Source: CAYQAE01 sp964415445 [NCBI: uncultured archaeon]
GTDB lineage: Archaea > CAYQAE01
Direction of reading: 5' to 3'
DNA length: 13,471 nt
NCBI GenBank assembly: GCA_964415445.1
Contig: CAYQAE010000045.1
Span: 1 to 13,471, forward strand
Shown here: piece by piece, positions 1 to 6,095 of the stretch
How positions within the stretch are numbered: the first letter of the stretch is position 1
Layout of the letters: each line of letters begins with the position of its first letter
Notes under the pieces: model-generated
Database searches by the model: none
The model's input: the letters and a program-made list of their open reading frames with translations, nothing else
Told to the model about the DNA's origin: nothing
Made by a program: the position numbers and the translations under genes

Positions 1-495
1 AGAGAGCAAAGGTGGTATCCTTTATACACGAGGAGCCGGCACGAGAAGAAGGCTTACGAGAGGCTAAGGAGCGAGGGCTTCGAAGCTTTTCTGCCGCTAA
101 AGAAAAGCGTTCGGCAGTGGAGCGACCGCAAGAAAGTCGTGCAAACGCCACTGTTTCCATCTTACGTATTCGCGAAATTAAGCGATAGAGAAATCCTCGA
201 CGCGATTAAGGTTCGCGGCGTGGCGAGTTTCGTCAGCTTTAACGGACGCCCGGCAAACGTTAGGGAAGAGGAGATTGAAGCTGTCAGGTCGGCTTTGCAA
301 TCGAAGTCGGAAATAGAAGTTATCGACGGCGAAATCGAATTCGGCGCGAAAGTGAAGTTTAGAATGGGAATACTCGGCAATTACGAAGGAAAAGTGATTA
401 GACGTTCGGGTAAGAATAAGTTAGTTATTGAGATTGGAAGCATAAACAAGACAATGCTCGTTACGGTTGACAAAAGTCAACTGAAACGCAAGTAA
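1..495 (+). CDS. UpxY/RfaH-like NusG-paralogue transcription antiterminator (5'-partial)
   Basis: Frame +1 is open from the first base, giving 164 visible residues. Full-length relatives are about 170 residues, so probably only a handful of codons are missing. The NGN domain begins at once with RWYPLYTRSRHEKK (codons 4-17), then FEAFLPLKK, the RQWSDRKK block and the PLFPSYVF signature (codons 50-57). A KOW-like C-terminal domain (about codons 113-145, with GNYEGKV) ends in a lysine-rich tail. A GTG at 139 is in frame but would delete half of the NGN domain, so I reject it as the start. Specialised NusG paralogues of this kind bind RNA polymerase and suppress premature termination in long polysaccharide operons, usually the one they head. 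Here a leader with small hairpins and then the sugar genes follow directly, which suits action in cis. The gene is much richer in CpG than most of the window. Confidence 0.9.
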   Translation, partial: REQRWYPLYTRSRHEKKAYERLRSEGFEAFLPLKKSVRQWSDRKKVVQTPLFPSYVFAKLSDREILDAIKVRGVASFVSFNGRPANVREEEIEAVRSALQSKSEIEVIDGEIEFGAKVKFRMGILGNYEGKVIRRSGKNKLVIEIGSINKTMLVTVDKSQLKRK

Positions 496-503
496 AATAT
501 AGC

Positions 504-521
504 TCGCTTTAGCATAAGCGA
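504..521 (+). other. Small stem-loop just downstream of the antiterminator stop
   Basis: TCGCTT (504-509) pairs with AAGCGA (516-521) around a six-base loop. The following bases are ATTGTTAG rather than a T-run, so it is not a convincing intrinsic terminator. It could be a weak pause or terminator that the upstream antiterminator overrides, but this is only inference. Confidence 0.35.
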
Positions 522-529
522 TTGTTAGC

Positions 530-542
530 CTGTAGGTTGCAG
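530..542 (+). other. Leader stem-loop 1 (CTGTAGGTTGCAG)
   Basis: CTGTA pairs with TGCAG, with one G-U wobble in RNA, around a GGT loop. Its sequence recurs in altered form 43 bases downstream at 573-586 (CTGTGGGAATGCAG). A repeated CTGT-GG-TGCAG core is therefore present twice in the leader. Confidence 0.4.
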
Positions 543-564
543 AGATTAAGGGATGTAACTGAGA

Positions 565-587
565 GGGCGGAGCTGTGGGAATGCAGC
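565..587 (+). promoter_or_regulatory. Candidate ops-like element with overlapping hairpin
   Basis: GGGCGGAGCTGTGGG (565-579) resembles the E. coli ops element GGCGGTAGCGTG recognised by RfaH. Allowing one T to shift position, the two can be aligned over nearly their whole length; ungapped, 8 of 12 bases match. It overlaps a stem-loop formed by GCTGT (572-576) and GCAGC (583-587) with a GGGAAT loop. Ops function also involves a small hairpin in the non-template strand. The site lies between an RfaH-like gene and the operon it would control. UpxY factors outside Proteobacteria are not known to use ops itself, so the match may be coincidental. Confidence 0.3.
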
Positions 588-652
588 AAACATTCAATTG
601 CAAAATATTTGATAAGAAAGACATAAAATTTGATTATTAAGGTACTAAAACA

Positions 653-1354
653 ATGAAGGCAATTATATTAGCTGGAGGTTTAGGCACAAGACTAAAACCG
701 TTTACGGAGGTTATTCCTAAGCCCTTATTACCTATAGGTGAAAAAGCTGTTTTAGAAATTCAGATTGAACATCTAAAAAAATACGGAGCCGATGAAATCT
801 ATTTGGCGACGAATTATAAGTCCGAGTATATTGAGAAATTTTTTGGAGACGGCTCAAAATACGGCGTTAAACTTAAGATAAGCAAAGAAGAAAAAAGACT
901 TGGAACGGTCGGTCCTATTACATTGCTAAAAGACGAACTTAACGAGCCTTTTATTCTAATGAACGGAGACATTTTAACGCAATTGAATTTTAAGAAATTC
1001 TACGAGTTCGCCGCTAAGGTAAAAGCGGATTTAGTTGTCGGCATTAAAGAAATAATAACTCCTTTTGCATTTGGCAATATTTATTTCGAAGGCGATTACG
1101 TTACCGGAATAGAAGAAAAACCCGATTTAAGAAATCATATTTTATCCGGCATTTACGTTTTAAAGCCCGGTATTTTTAAAATTATTCCGGATAACGAACT
1201 TTTTAGTATGGATCATTTGATTAAAAAGATGATGCGAAAAAAGATGCCTGTCGCAAAGTATAATATTAACGAATACTGGCTAGACATAGGAAGAATAGAC
1301 GATTTTGAGAAAGCACAAAAAGAATACAAGAATAATTTTCAAGGAGAAAAATGA
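653..1354 (+). CDS. Sugar-1-phosphate nucleotidylyltransferase (HddC/PtmE-like)
   Basis: This 233-residue enzyme of the NTP_transferase (GT-A-like) family condenses an NTP with a sugar 1-phosphate to give the NDP-sugar and pyrophosphate. The N-terminal GGLGTRLKPFT signature (residues 8-18) is complete and carries the activation loop to K23 (IPKPLL). LGTVGP (83-88) and MNGD with the metal-binding D106 follow. IEEKP (153-157) and YWLDIGRIDDF (208-218, D211) complete the active site. The GDGSKYGV, MNGDILT and EYWLDIGR blocks most resemble guanylyltransferases for heptose-1-phosphate (HddC) or glucosamine-1-phosphate (PtmE without its CBS domains). Nucleotide and sugar specificity cannot be fixed from sequence alone. 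The start has only a weak AAGG upstream. The stop overlaps the next start as ATGA, which suggests translational coupling. CpG is abundant here (about 35 by hand count in 702 bases), unlike the following genes. Confidence 0.88.
   Translation: MKAIILAGGLGTRLKPFTEVIPKPLLPIGEKAVLEIQIEHLKKYGADEIYLATNYKSEYIEKFFGDGSKYGVKLKISKEEKRLGTVGPITLLKDELNEPFILMNGDILTQLNFKKFYEFAAKVKADLVVGIKEIITPFAFGNIYFEGDYVTGIEEKPDLRNHILSGIYVLKPGIFKIIPDNELFSMDHLIKKMMRKKMPVAKYNINEYWLDIGRIDDFEKAQKEYKNNFQGEK
1341..1346 (+). promoter_or_regulatory. Strong Shine-Dalgarno for the SDR gene
   Basis: AAGGAG lies four bases before the ATG at 1351, inside the end of the upstream gene. It is one of the few good ribosome-binding sites in the window and supports this start and the ATGA overlap. 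Confidence 0.6.
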
Positions 1355-2331
1355 GTAAAATACTAATTACAGGCGTTGCAGGTTATATCGGATCAATAGT
1401 TGCTCGTATCCTTCTTAGAAAAGGATATAGTGTTATTGGTTTAGACAATTTAATGTTTGGTGGTGAATCTTTAGTATCAATTTATAATCATCCAAATTTT
1501 AGTTTTATCAATGGTGATGTTAGAGACAAAGAATTAGTTAATGATACTATTAAGAGGTCCGATTCAGTTGTTCATCTTGCTGCTATTGTTGGTGATCCTG
1601 CATGTTCAAAACAACCTGAACTTGCCAGAGAAATTAATTGGGATGCAACTAAGTATATCTATGACCTTTCTCAAGAAAATTCAAATATTAAAAGATTCGT
1701 TTTTGCTTCTACTTGCAGCAACTATGGGAAAATGGACGGCGATGGTTTTTTAAATGAAAAATCTCCACTAAATCCAGTCTCACTATATGCGGAATTAAAA
1801 GTTAAATTTGAAAAATACTTGCTTGAAAGTAAAACAAGAAATGATTTTATACCGACCTCATTGAGATTCTCAACTGTTTATGGGCTTTCCCCAAGAATAA
1901 GATTTGATCTTACTGTCAATGAATTCACCAGAGAGCTGACACTGGGAAAAGAATTATTGATTTTTGGTGAGCAATTTTGGAGACCATACTGTCATGTAAA
2001 TGATCTTGCACGTTCGGTTGTGTTAGTCCTTGAAAGTGATTCTAAGAAAGTAAACCATAAAGTTTTTGGTGTTGGTGATACTAACGAGAATTATCAGAAA
2101 AAGATGCTGGCTGATGAACTGATGAAAATAATTCCAGAAGGTAAAATCAAATACGTTAAAAAAGATGAAGATCCACGAGACTATCGAGTCAATTTTGACA
2201 AGATAAAGAGTGAGCTTGGATTTGAGATAACAAAAACTGTTCCGGATGGAATAAGAGAAATTCATGAAATACTAAAATTTGGACTATTAAATAATCCCTA
2301 TTCTGATAATTATAAGAATATCAAAGGCTAA
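1351..2331 (+). CDS. NAD-dependent sugar-nucleotide epimerase/dehydratase (extended SDR)
   Basis: This 326-residue extended short-chain dehydrogenase acts on NDP-sugars in the cytoplasm. A Rossmann dinucleotide motif GVAGYIG occupies residues 8-14, and D32 (LDNL) fits NAD selection. HLAAIVG (75-81) follows, then the active-site strand ASTCSNYG (119-126) and the catalytic YAELK (Y146, K150). LRFSTVYG (171-178) and WRPYCHVNDLA (200-210) match the substrate-binding half. The STCSNYG block, instead of the TDEVYG of 4,6-dehydratases, argues for an epimerase, or a reductase/epimerase, rather than a dehydratase. SDRs with these blocks commonly sit beside HddC-like nucleotidylyltransferases, as here. 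The exact substrate is unknown. Base use changes sharply at the start of this gene, with CpG falling to about 16 in 977 bases by hand count. Confidence 0.88.
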   Translation: MSKILITGVAGYIGSIVARILLRKGYSVIGLDNLMFGGESLVSIYNHPNFSFINGDVRDKELVNDTIKRSDSVVHLAAIVGDPACSKQPELAREINWDATKYIYDLSQENSNIKRFVFASTCSNYGKMDGDGFLNEKSPLNPVSLYAELKVKFEKYLLESKTRNDFIPTSLRFSTVYGLSPRIRFDLTVNEFTRELTLGKELLIFGEQFWRPYCHVNDLARSVVLVLESDSKKVNHKVFGVGDTNENYQKKMLADELMKIIPEGKIKYVKKDEDPRDYRVNFDKIKSELGFEITKTVPDGIREIHEILKFGLLNNPYSDNYKNIKG

Positions 2332-2334
2332 AAC

Positions 2335-3090
2335 ATGATAATGTCAATAGATCTTAAAGAATATTATGATAATCACATTGAATATAAGCATATTCGAGAA
2401 CAAAATTCCGAGGTTTGGAATAAGTATACTAATGATGTTCTGAAGTGGAAATTAAAATTTCTTAAAGAAGTATCAGGTAGTATGAATCCAAATAGTATCC
2501 TTGATGTTGGATGTGCTGTTGGCTTTATGCTTGCAAATCTTCCATTTAATACTGTTAAAGAGAACAGATATGGTATTGATATTTCTGAGCAAAACATAAT
2601 AACTGCTATCGAAAAATATCATAATATGAATTTTTTTTGTGGAACAATTAGCGATTTCAGAAAATCAAATAATATTAAATTTGATGTAATTCTAATGTCA
2701 GATATAATTGAGCATGTAGAAAATGATTTAGAATTGTTAAATGAAGCATCTGCCATAAGCACTTATATTCTTGTTAATCTACCTCTTGAGAAATGTATTG
2801 AATATGAAAACAGAAACTATGGGATTAACGACATTAAAGGGCATTTGAGATCATATAATCTGCAAGATGCTTTAAAATTATTCAAAGATGCAAAATTAAA
2901 AATTATTAACTATACAATTAAAAGATATGTTGATCAGCCAATATTTAGACAATATCTTCTTGATAAACTCCTAAAAAAATATAAGGAGAAAGATGTTGCC
3001 TTAGTTCGTTATGAGAAGGAGTTACAGCATATCGAATTAAATGAGAATTATTATAAAAGCAACATATTTGCACTCTTAAGAAAGATGTGA
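2335..3090 (+). CDS. Class I SAM-dependent methyltransferase
   Basis: This 251-residue protein has a Rossmann-like methyltransferase core. Motif I ILDVGCAVG (residues 55-63) binds SAM. GIDIS (80-84) carries the acidic residue expected at the end of strand 2. The MSDIIEHVEND block (121-131) is typical of the Methyltransf_11/23 group found in sugar clusters. The C-terminal 100 residues are charged and probably bind the acceptor. In this setting it likely methylates a sugar nucleotide or growing glycan, but the acceptor and position (O, N or C) cannot be read from sequence. It starts three bases after the SDR stop with no visible Shine-Dalgarno. ATG at 2341 (residue 3) is an equally possible start. 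An eight-T run at 2631-2638 encodes Asn-Phe-Phe-Cys and is unremarkable in such AT-rich DNA. Confidence 0.82.
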   Translation: MIMSIDLKEYYDNHIEYKHIREQNSEVWNKYTNDVLKWKLKFLKEVSGSMNPNSILDVGCAVGFMLANLPFNTVKENRYGIDISEQNIITAIEKYHNMNFFCGTISDFRKSNNIKFDVILMSDIIEHVENDLELLNEASAISTYILVNLPLEKCIEYENRNYGINDIKGHLRSYNLQDALKLFKDAKLKIINYTIKRYVDQPIFRQYLLDKLLKKYKEKDVALVRYEKELQHIELNENYYKSNIFALLRKM

Positions 3091-3130
3091 TAATTAATTG
3101 AATATAAGCGAATTAAAGAAATAAGAAACT

Positions 3131-4276
3131 ATGATCCCTCTCTCCGTTCCCTCCATTCAGGGTAATGAATGGAAGTATATCAAAGAATGCCTCGATACCG
3201 AATGGGTTTCTACAGCAGGCAAATATGTAGATCTTTTTGAACAAAAGATTTGCGAATATACTGGAGCAAAATATGCCGTCGCCTGCGTTAATGGTACATC
3301 TGCACTTCACGTATCTTTGATCATTGCAGGGATAAAACCGGGCGATGAAGTAATAGTTCCTACACTGACATTCATTGCTCCCATCAATACTGTAAGATAT
3401 GCAAATGCCGAACCAATATTTATGGATGCTGATGATTATTATAATATTGATATTGAGAAAACTATAACATTTATTAATTATGAAACCTATTATAAAGATG
3501 GAAATACTTACAATAAGACAACAGGTAAAATGATTTCTGCAATCATTCCAGTCCACATCTTTGGAAATGCTGTTGATATAAAACCATTGATTGATATTTG
3601 CGAAGATCGGAATATTAAAATAATAGAGGATGCTACCGAATCGCTTGGGACAAGATATGCCAATGAGTATCTACCAAATCAGCATACTGGAACAGTTGGA
3701 GATATTGGATGCTATTCTTTCAATGGCAATAAGATCATAACTACTGGTGGTGGTGGGATGATAGTTACAAATAATCAGCCATATGCAGAAAAAGCGAAAT
3801 ATTTAACAACTCAGGCAAAAGATGATACTGTGAGGTATATACATAATGAAATCGGTTACAATTATAGAATGAATAATCTGCAAGCTGCAATGGGAGTGGC
3901 ACAGCTCGAACAGCTTGATAAATTCATAGAGATTAAAAGAAAAAACTACGAAATATACAAGAAAGAGATTTCTAATATTGATGGCTTGACAGTAGCAGAT
4001 GTTCCTGAATATTGTAGTTCCAACTTCTGGTTCTATGCTTTGCAAATTGACAAAGAAAAATATGGGAAAGACCGTGAGGAATTAATGAAGTACCTCGATG
4101 AGAATGGAATTCAGACAAGACCAGTTTGGTATCTGAATCATTTGCAGAAGCCATACAAAGAAAATCAATTATATAGAATTGAGAAAGCTTTGGAGTTGTG
4201 GAAAAAAACATTAAATCTGCCTTGTTCGGTTGGATTAAAGCGACAAGAGATTAACGATATTCATCAATTATTATGA
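3131..4276 (+). CDS. LegC-family PLP-dependent sugar aminotransferase (DegT/DnrJ/EryC1/StrS)
   Basis: This 381-residue fold-type I aminotransferase transfers an amino group from glutamate to a keto sugar nucleotide. The opening MIPLSVPSIQGNEWKYIKECLDT... pattern and TEWVSTAGKYVD (residues 23-34) are characteristic of the LegC branch. NGTSALH (54-60) binds the PLP phosphate and EDATESLG (166-173) holds the PLP-ring aspartate D167. Lys201 in SFNGNKIITTGGGGM forms the Schiff base. LTTQAKDD (225-232) and NEIGYNYRMNNLQAAMG (239-255) match the family block by block. LegC enzymes make the 4-amino group of 2,4-diamino sugars en route to legionaminic acid, and relatives make bacillosamine or other 4-amino sugars. 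No 4,6-dehydratase, NeuB- or NeuA-like gene is visible in the window, so the final sugar is open. The gene overlaps the formyltransferase by ATGA. There is no clear Shine-Dalgarno. Confidence 0.9.
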   Translation: MIPLSVPSIQGNEWKYIKECLDTEWVSTAGKYVDLFEQKICEYTGAKYAVACVNGTSALHVSLIIAGIKPGDEVIVPTLTFIAPINTVRYANAEPIFMDADDYYNIDIEKTITFINYETYYKDGNTYNKTTGKMISAIIPVHIFGNAVDIKPLIDICEDRNIKIIEDATESLGTRYANEYLPNQHTGTVGDIGCYSFNGNKIITTGGGGMIVTNNQPYAEKAKYLTTQAKDDTVRYIHNEIGYNYRMNNLQAAMGVAQLEQLDKFIEIKRKNYEIYKKEISNIDGLTVADVPEYCSSNFWFYALQIDKEKYGKDREELMKYLDENGIQTRPVWYLNHLQKPYKENQLYRIEKALELWKKTLNLPCSVGLKRQEINDIHQLL

Positions 4277-4923
4277 AATATAATATATTACTATTTGCCA
4301 AAGAAAAACCTGGGCTTGATGAAGTCCTTGCTTTTTTAAAGAATTCAAATCATAACATTGAATACTATATTGGCTCAATAGGTGATGATTATCCTAGAAT
4401 AAATTATCAATATGATATTTTGTTATCCTACATGTCGCCTTGGATTGTAAAAAAGGAAACTTTAGATATGATAAAAAAATGGGCTATTAATTTCCACCCA
4501 GGACCTCCAAATTATCCAGGAATTGGCTGTACAAATTTTGCATTATATAATAAGGAAATTGAATTTGGTGTTACAGCACATATAATGGAAGAAAAGGTGG
4601 ATTCAGGGAAAATACTAAATGTCAGAAGATTCCCAATACTTAAGAATGATTCTGTTTTTGATTTAACTCAAAGATGCTACTTTTATATTTATACTCAGTT
4701 CATTGATTTAATGCAGTTTATATTTAATAAAAATGAAATACCAGAGTGCAATGAGATATGGTTAAGAAAACCATTTACCAGGAAGCAATTAAATGAGCTT
4801 TGTGTTATCGAGCATAATATGAGTGAAGATGAAGTAGAAAGAAGGATTAGAGCAACAACTTTTCAAGGAATGCCTGGAGCATACATCAAAATATACAACA
4901 GAAAGTTTATTTTTGAAAGTTAA
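4273..4923 (+). CDS. Sugar N-formyltransferase (N10-formyl-THF dependent)
   Basis: This 216-residue protein belongs to the formyltransferase family (PurN/Fmt/ArnA-N/VioF fold). It carries the complete catalytic triad: Asn73 and His75 in INFHPGPPNYPG, and Asp110 in EEKVDSGKIL. SYMSPWIV (52-59) is the preceding strand-loop, and TNFALYNKEIEFGVTAHIM (87-105) fits the family. A short C-terminal extension (about 160-216) ends in PGAYIKIYNRKFIF, like the C-terminal part of sugar formyltransferases. The likely reaction is transfer of formyl from N10-formyltetrahydrofolate to the amino group made by the LegC-type enzyme upstream, with which it is translationally coupled (ATGA). It is the most CpG-poor gene of the window (about 2 in 651 bases by hand count), suggesting separate ancestry. 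A remnant of an acyltransferase follows immediately. Confidence 0.87.
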   Translation: MKYNILLFAKEKPGLDEVLAFLKNSNHNIEYYIGSIGDDYPRINYQYDILLSYMSPWIVKKETLDMIKKWAINFHPGPPNYPGIGCTNFALYNKEIEFGVTAHIMEEKVDSGKILNVRRFPILKNDSVFDLTQRCYFYIYTQFIDLMQFIFNKNEIPECNEIWLRKPFTRKQLNELCVIEHNMSEDEVERRIRATTFQGMPGAYIKIYNRKFIFES

Positions 4924-5089
4924 TATAACAATCGGTGCTGGCTCTGTAGTTACAAAAGACATACAGGAAAGTGGTGTATATGTTGGAGTGCCAGCGAGGA
5001 GAATTAAATATATTGAGATTAAGAAACAGTTATATTTTTTAAAAAACGGTATTCTGTATAATAATATTAAAATACAAATAAGTTGGTGA
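4922..5089 (+). pseudogene. C-terminal remnant of a hexapeptide-repeat (left-handed beta-helix) acyltransferase
   Basis: A different reading frame, beginning at the formyltransferase stop, encodes NITIGAGSVVTKDIQESG then VYVGVPARRIK, and ends at TGA 5087-5089. This is the terminal coil and tail of hexapeptide-repeat acyltransferases of the NeuD/PglD/WbbJ group, where IGAGSVV and GVPAR are hallmark blocks. There is no start codon, no acetyl-CoA-binding coils and no room for the roughly 130-170 residues that should precede it. Reading the same frame back into the formyltransferase gene gives no hexapeptide pattern. The last 21 residues (from about KKQLYF) are AT-rich and not family-like. It is best explained as the stump left when the 5' part of the acyltransferase was replaced by recombination. 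Confidence 0.78.
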
Positions 5090-5093
5090 AAAT

Positions 5094-6092
5094 TTGATTA
5101 CAATTGGATATATACTATCGAACGCTATGATAGGTGGTTATCAGAGATTGACAGTAAGACTTGCTAATAGATCGAGCAAGGATTATGATGTATGCTATAC
5201 CATAATTAACACAAGACTCGAAGATGTAAATCTTTTAAAAGAGTTTAACCCAGATATTCAGAGAGTGAACATAGAAGAGCTTTTAAATAGAGCAGATATT
5301 ATTCATTTCACTCATGATTTAGATAACAAAACAAGAGAATTAATAAAAAAGAATAATTGGAATAAATCAATACTTCTTGTTGGTTCTTATCCACACAAAA
5401 AATTGAACATCTGGAGTAAATATAAGTATAGAAAAAGTAAATTGCTACCACCAAATATTTTTTCAACTTCGAATGCAGTAGGCAATTTATTAGGCAAACC
5501 ATATAAGTTATTTAGAGGGTTAGCTGACGTTGATTCTTATAAAATACTTGATGAACCCAAAAAATATGATTTGCTAATATTGGGTAGAATGAGACCCGTA
5601 AAAAATCATAAATTATTTGCTGAAATTTGTCGAAAAGGAGATTTTTCATTTGTAGCTATTGGGGGGACACATCGTTGGATGGAGGGGCACGTAAATGCTA
5701 TTGAAAAAATGATGCGTGAACAAGCTAAACCCGGAAGAGATTTGGTTACAGGATTTATTCCTCATACGGAAGTTGTAAAGTATATTAACCAAGCAAAGCT
5801 GGCGCTAATTGTATCGGATTATGAAGCGGGGGGGGGCATAGAACAAATGGCTTGTGGAGTTCCTGTAATAGCGAGGGATGTAGGGGGCGTGCCGGAATTT
5901 ATACATCCTTTTGATGACATGATTGTTCCTTATGACGCACCTGCAGAAGCTTATATTGAAAAAATCAAAAAATATAAAGATGATGTTGATTTAAGAACAA
6001 AAGTTAGAGATCATGTGGTTAACAACTTTTCATTAGAAATTAATTACAGCAAGTATAAAAAATTGTTTAAAAAAATTTTACAGAATAAATAA
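5094..6092 (+). CDS. GT4-type glycosyltransferase containing a G9 tract
   Basis: This 332-residue protein starts at TTG 5094, with GGTGA (5085-5089) as Shine-Dalgarno. The next in-frame ATG (residue 12) would cut off the first beta-strand ITIGYILS. The N-terminal Rossmann half carries GGYQRLTVRLANR (14-26), the usual acceptor-side loop. The C-terminal half has LLILGRMRPVKNH (160-172), where GT4 enzymes bind the donor phosphate, and the donor-site segment SDYEAGGGIEQMACGVPVI (241-259). The two glutamates (E244, E250) are five residues apart instead of the usual seven. It probably adds one sugar to a lipid-linked repeat unit at the inner membrane's cytoplasmic face; donor and acceptor are unknown. 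G9 at 5828-5836 lies exactly in the donor-site coding region, so a one-base slip would truncate the enzyme. CpG density rises in the second half of the gene. Confidence 0.85.
   Translation: MITIGYILSNAMIGGYQRLTVRLANRSSKDYDVCYTIINTRLEDVNLLKEFNPDIQRVNIEELLNRADIIHFTHDLDNKTRELIKKNNWNKSILLVGSYPHKKLNIWSKYKYRKSKLLPPNIFSTSNAVGNLLGKPYKLFRGLADVDSYKILDEPKKYDLLILGRMRPVKNHKLFAEICRKGDFSFVAIGGTHRWMEGHVNAIEKMMREQAKPGRDLVTGFIPHTEVVKYINQAKLALIVSDYEAGGGIEQMACGVPVIARDVGGVPEFIHPFDDMIVPYDAPAEAYIEKIKKYKDDVDLRTKVRDHVVNNFSLEINYSKYKKLFKKILQNK
5828..5836 (+). repeat. Poly-G tract (G9) inside a glycosyltransferase gene
   Basis: Nine consecutive G bases encode the end of Ala245 and Gly246-248. In such AT-rich DNA it is the longest G run in the window. 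Shorter runs occur in the same gene at 5661-5666 (G6), 5684-5687 (G4) and 5883-5887 (G5). Tracts of this length mediate phase variation by slippage in several genera, for example Campylobacter. Whether this one varies is not known. Confidence 0.6.
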
Positions 6093-6095
6093 CTA

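Larger units (their letters stand above)
496..652 (+). promoter_or_regulatory. Structured leader between antiterminator and first sugar gene
   Basis: This 157-base gap has no convincing ORF. Reading it by eye gives three short stem-loops (504-521, 530-542, 572-587) and a G-rich stretch at 565-579. Its last 65 bases are plain AT-rich DNA leading to the start at 653. TTGCAA at 598-603 with AT-rich DNA near 622-629 is only a weak sigma70-like promoter match, and I see no TAnnTTTG Bacteroidota-type -7 box. The position, just after an UpxY/RfaH-like gene and before a long polysaccharide operon, is where such factors are usually loaded. A loading role is inference. Confidence 0.45.

Noticed and set aside
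139-495. GTG at 139 as the start of the first gene
   Set aside because: The same frame is open to base 1 and encodes the conserved first half of the NGN domain, so the gene begins before the window.
504-521. Intrinsic terminator after the antiterminator gene
   Set aside because: The stem is only six base pairs and is not followed by a T-run.
2631-2638. T8 run in the methyltransferase as a slippage site
   Set aside because: Runs of T or A of this length recur in the window (another T8 lies near 8706-8713) and are expected at this base composition.
3113-3556. 147-codon minus-strand ORF
   Set aside because: It lies opposite the strongly conserved LegC-family aminotransferase, has a Cys/Ile-rich low-complexity translation and shows no recognisable motif. 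It is a shadow frame.
5035-5062. TTTTTTAAAAAA palindrome and a TATAAT at 5057-5062 before the G9 glycosyltransferase
   Set aside because: The palindrome has no loop and no GC stem, so it is not a terminator. The TATAAT has no -35 partner at a proper distance, and such matches are common in AT-rich DNA.
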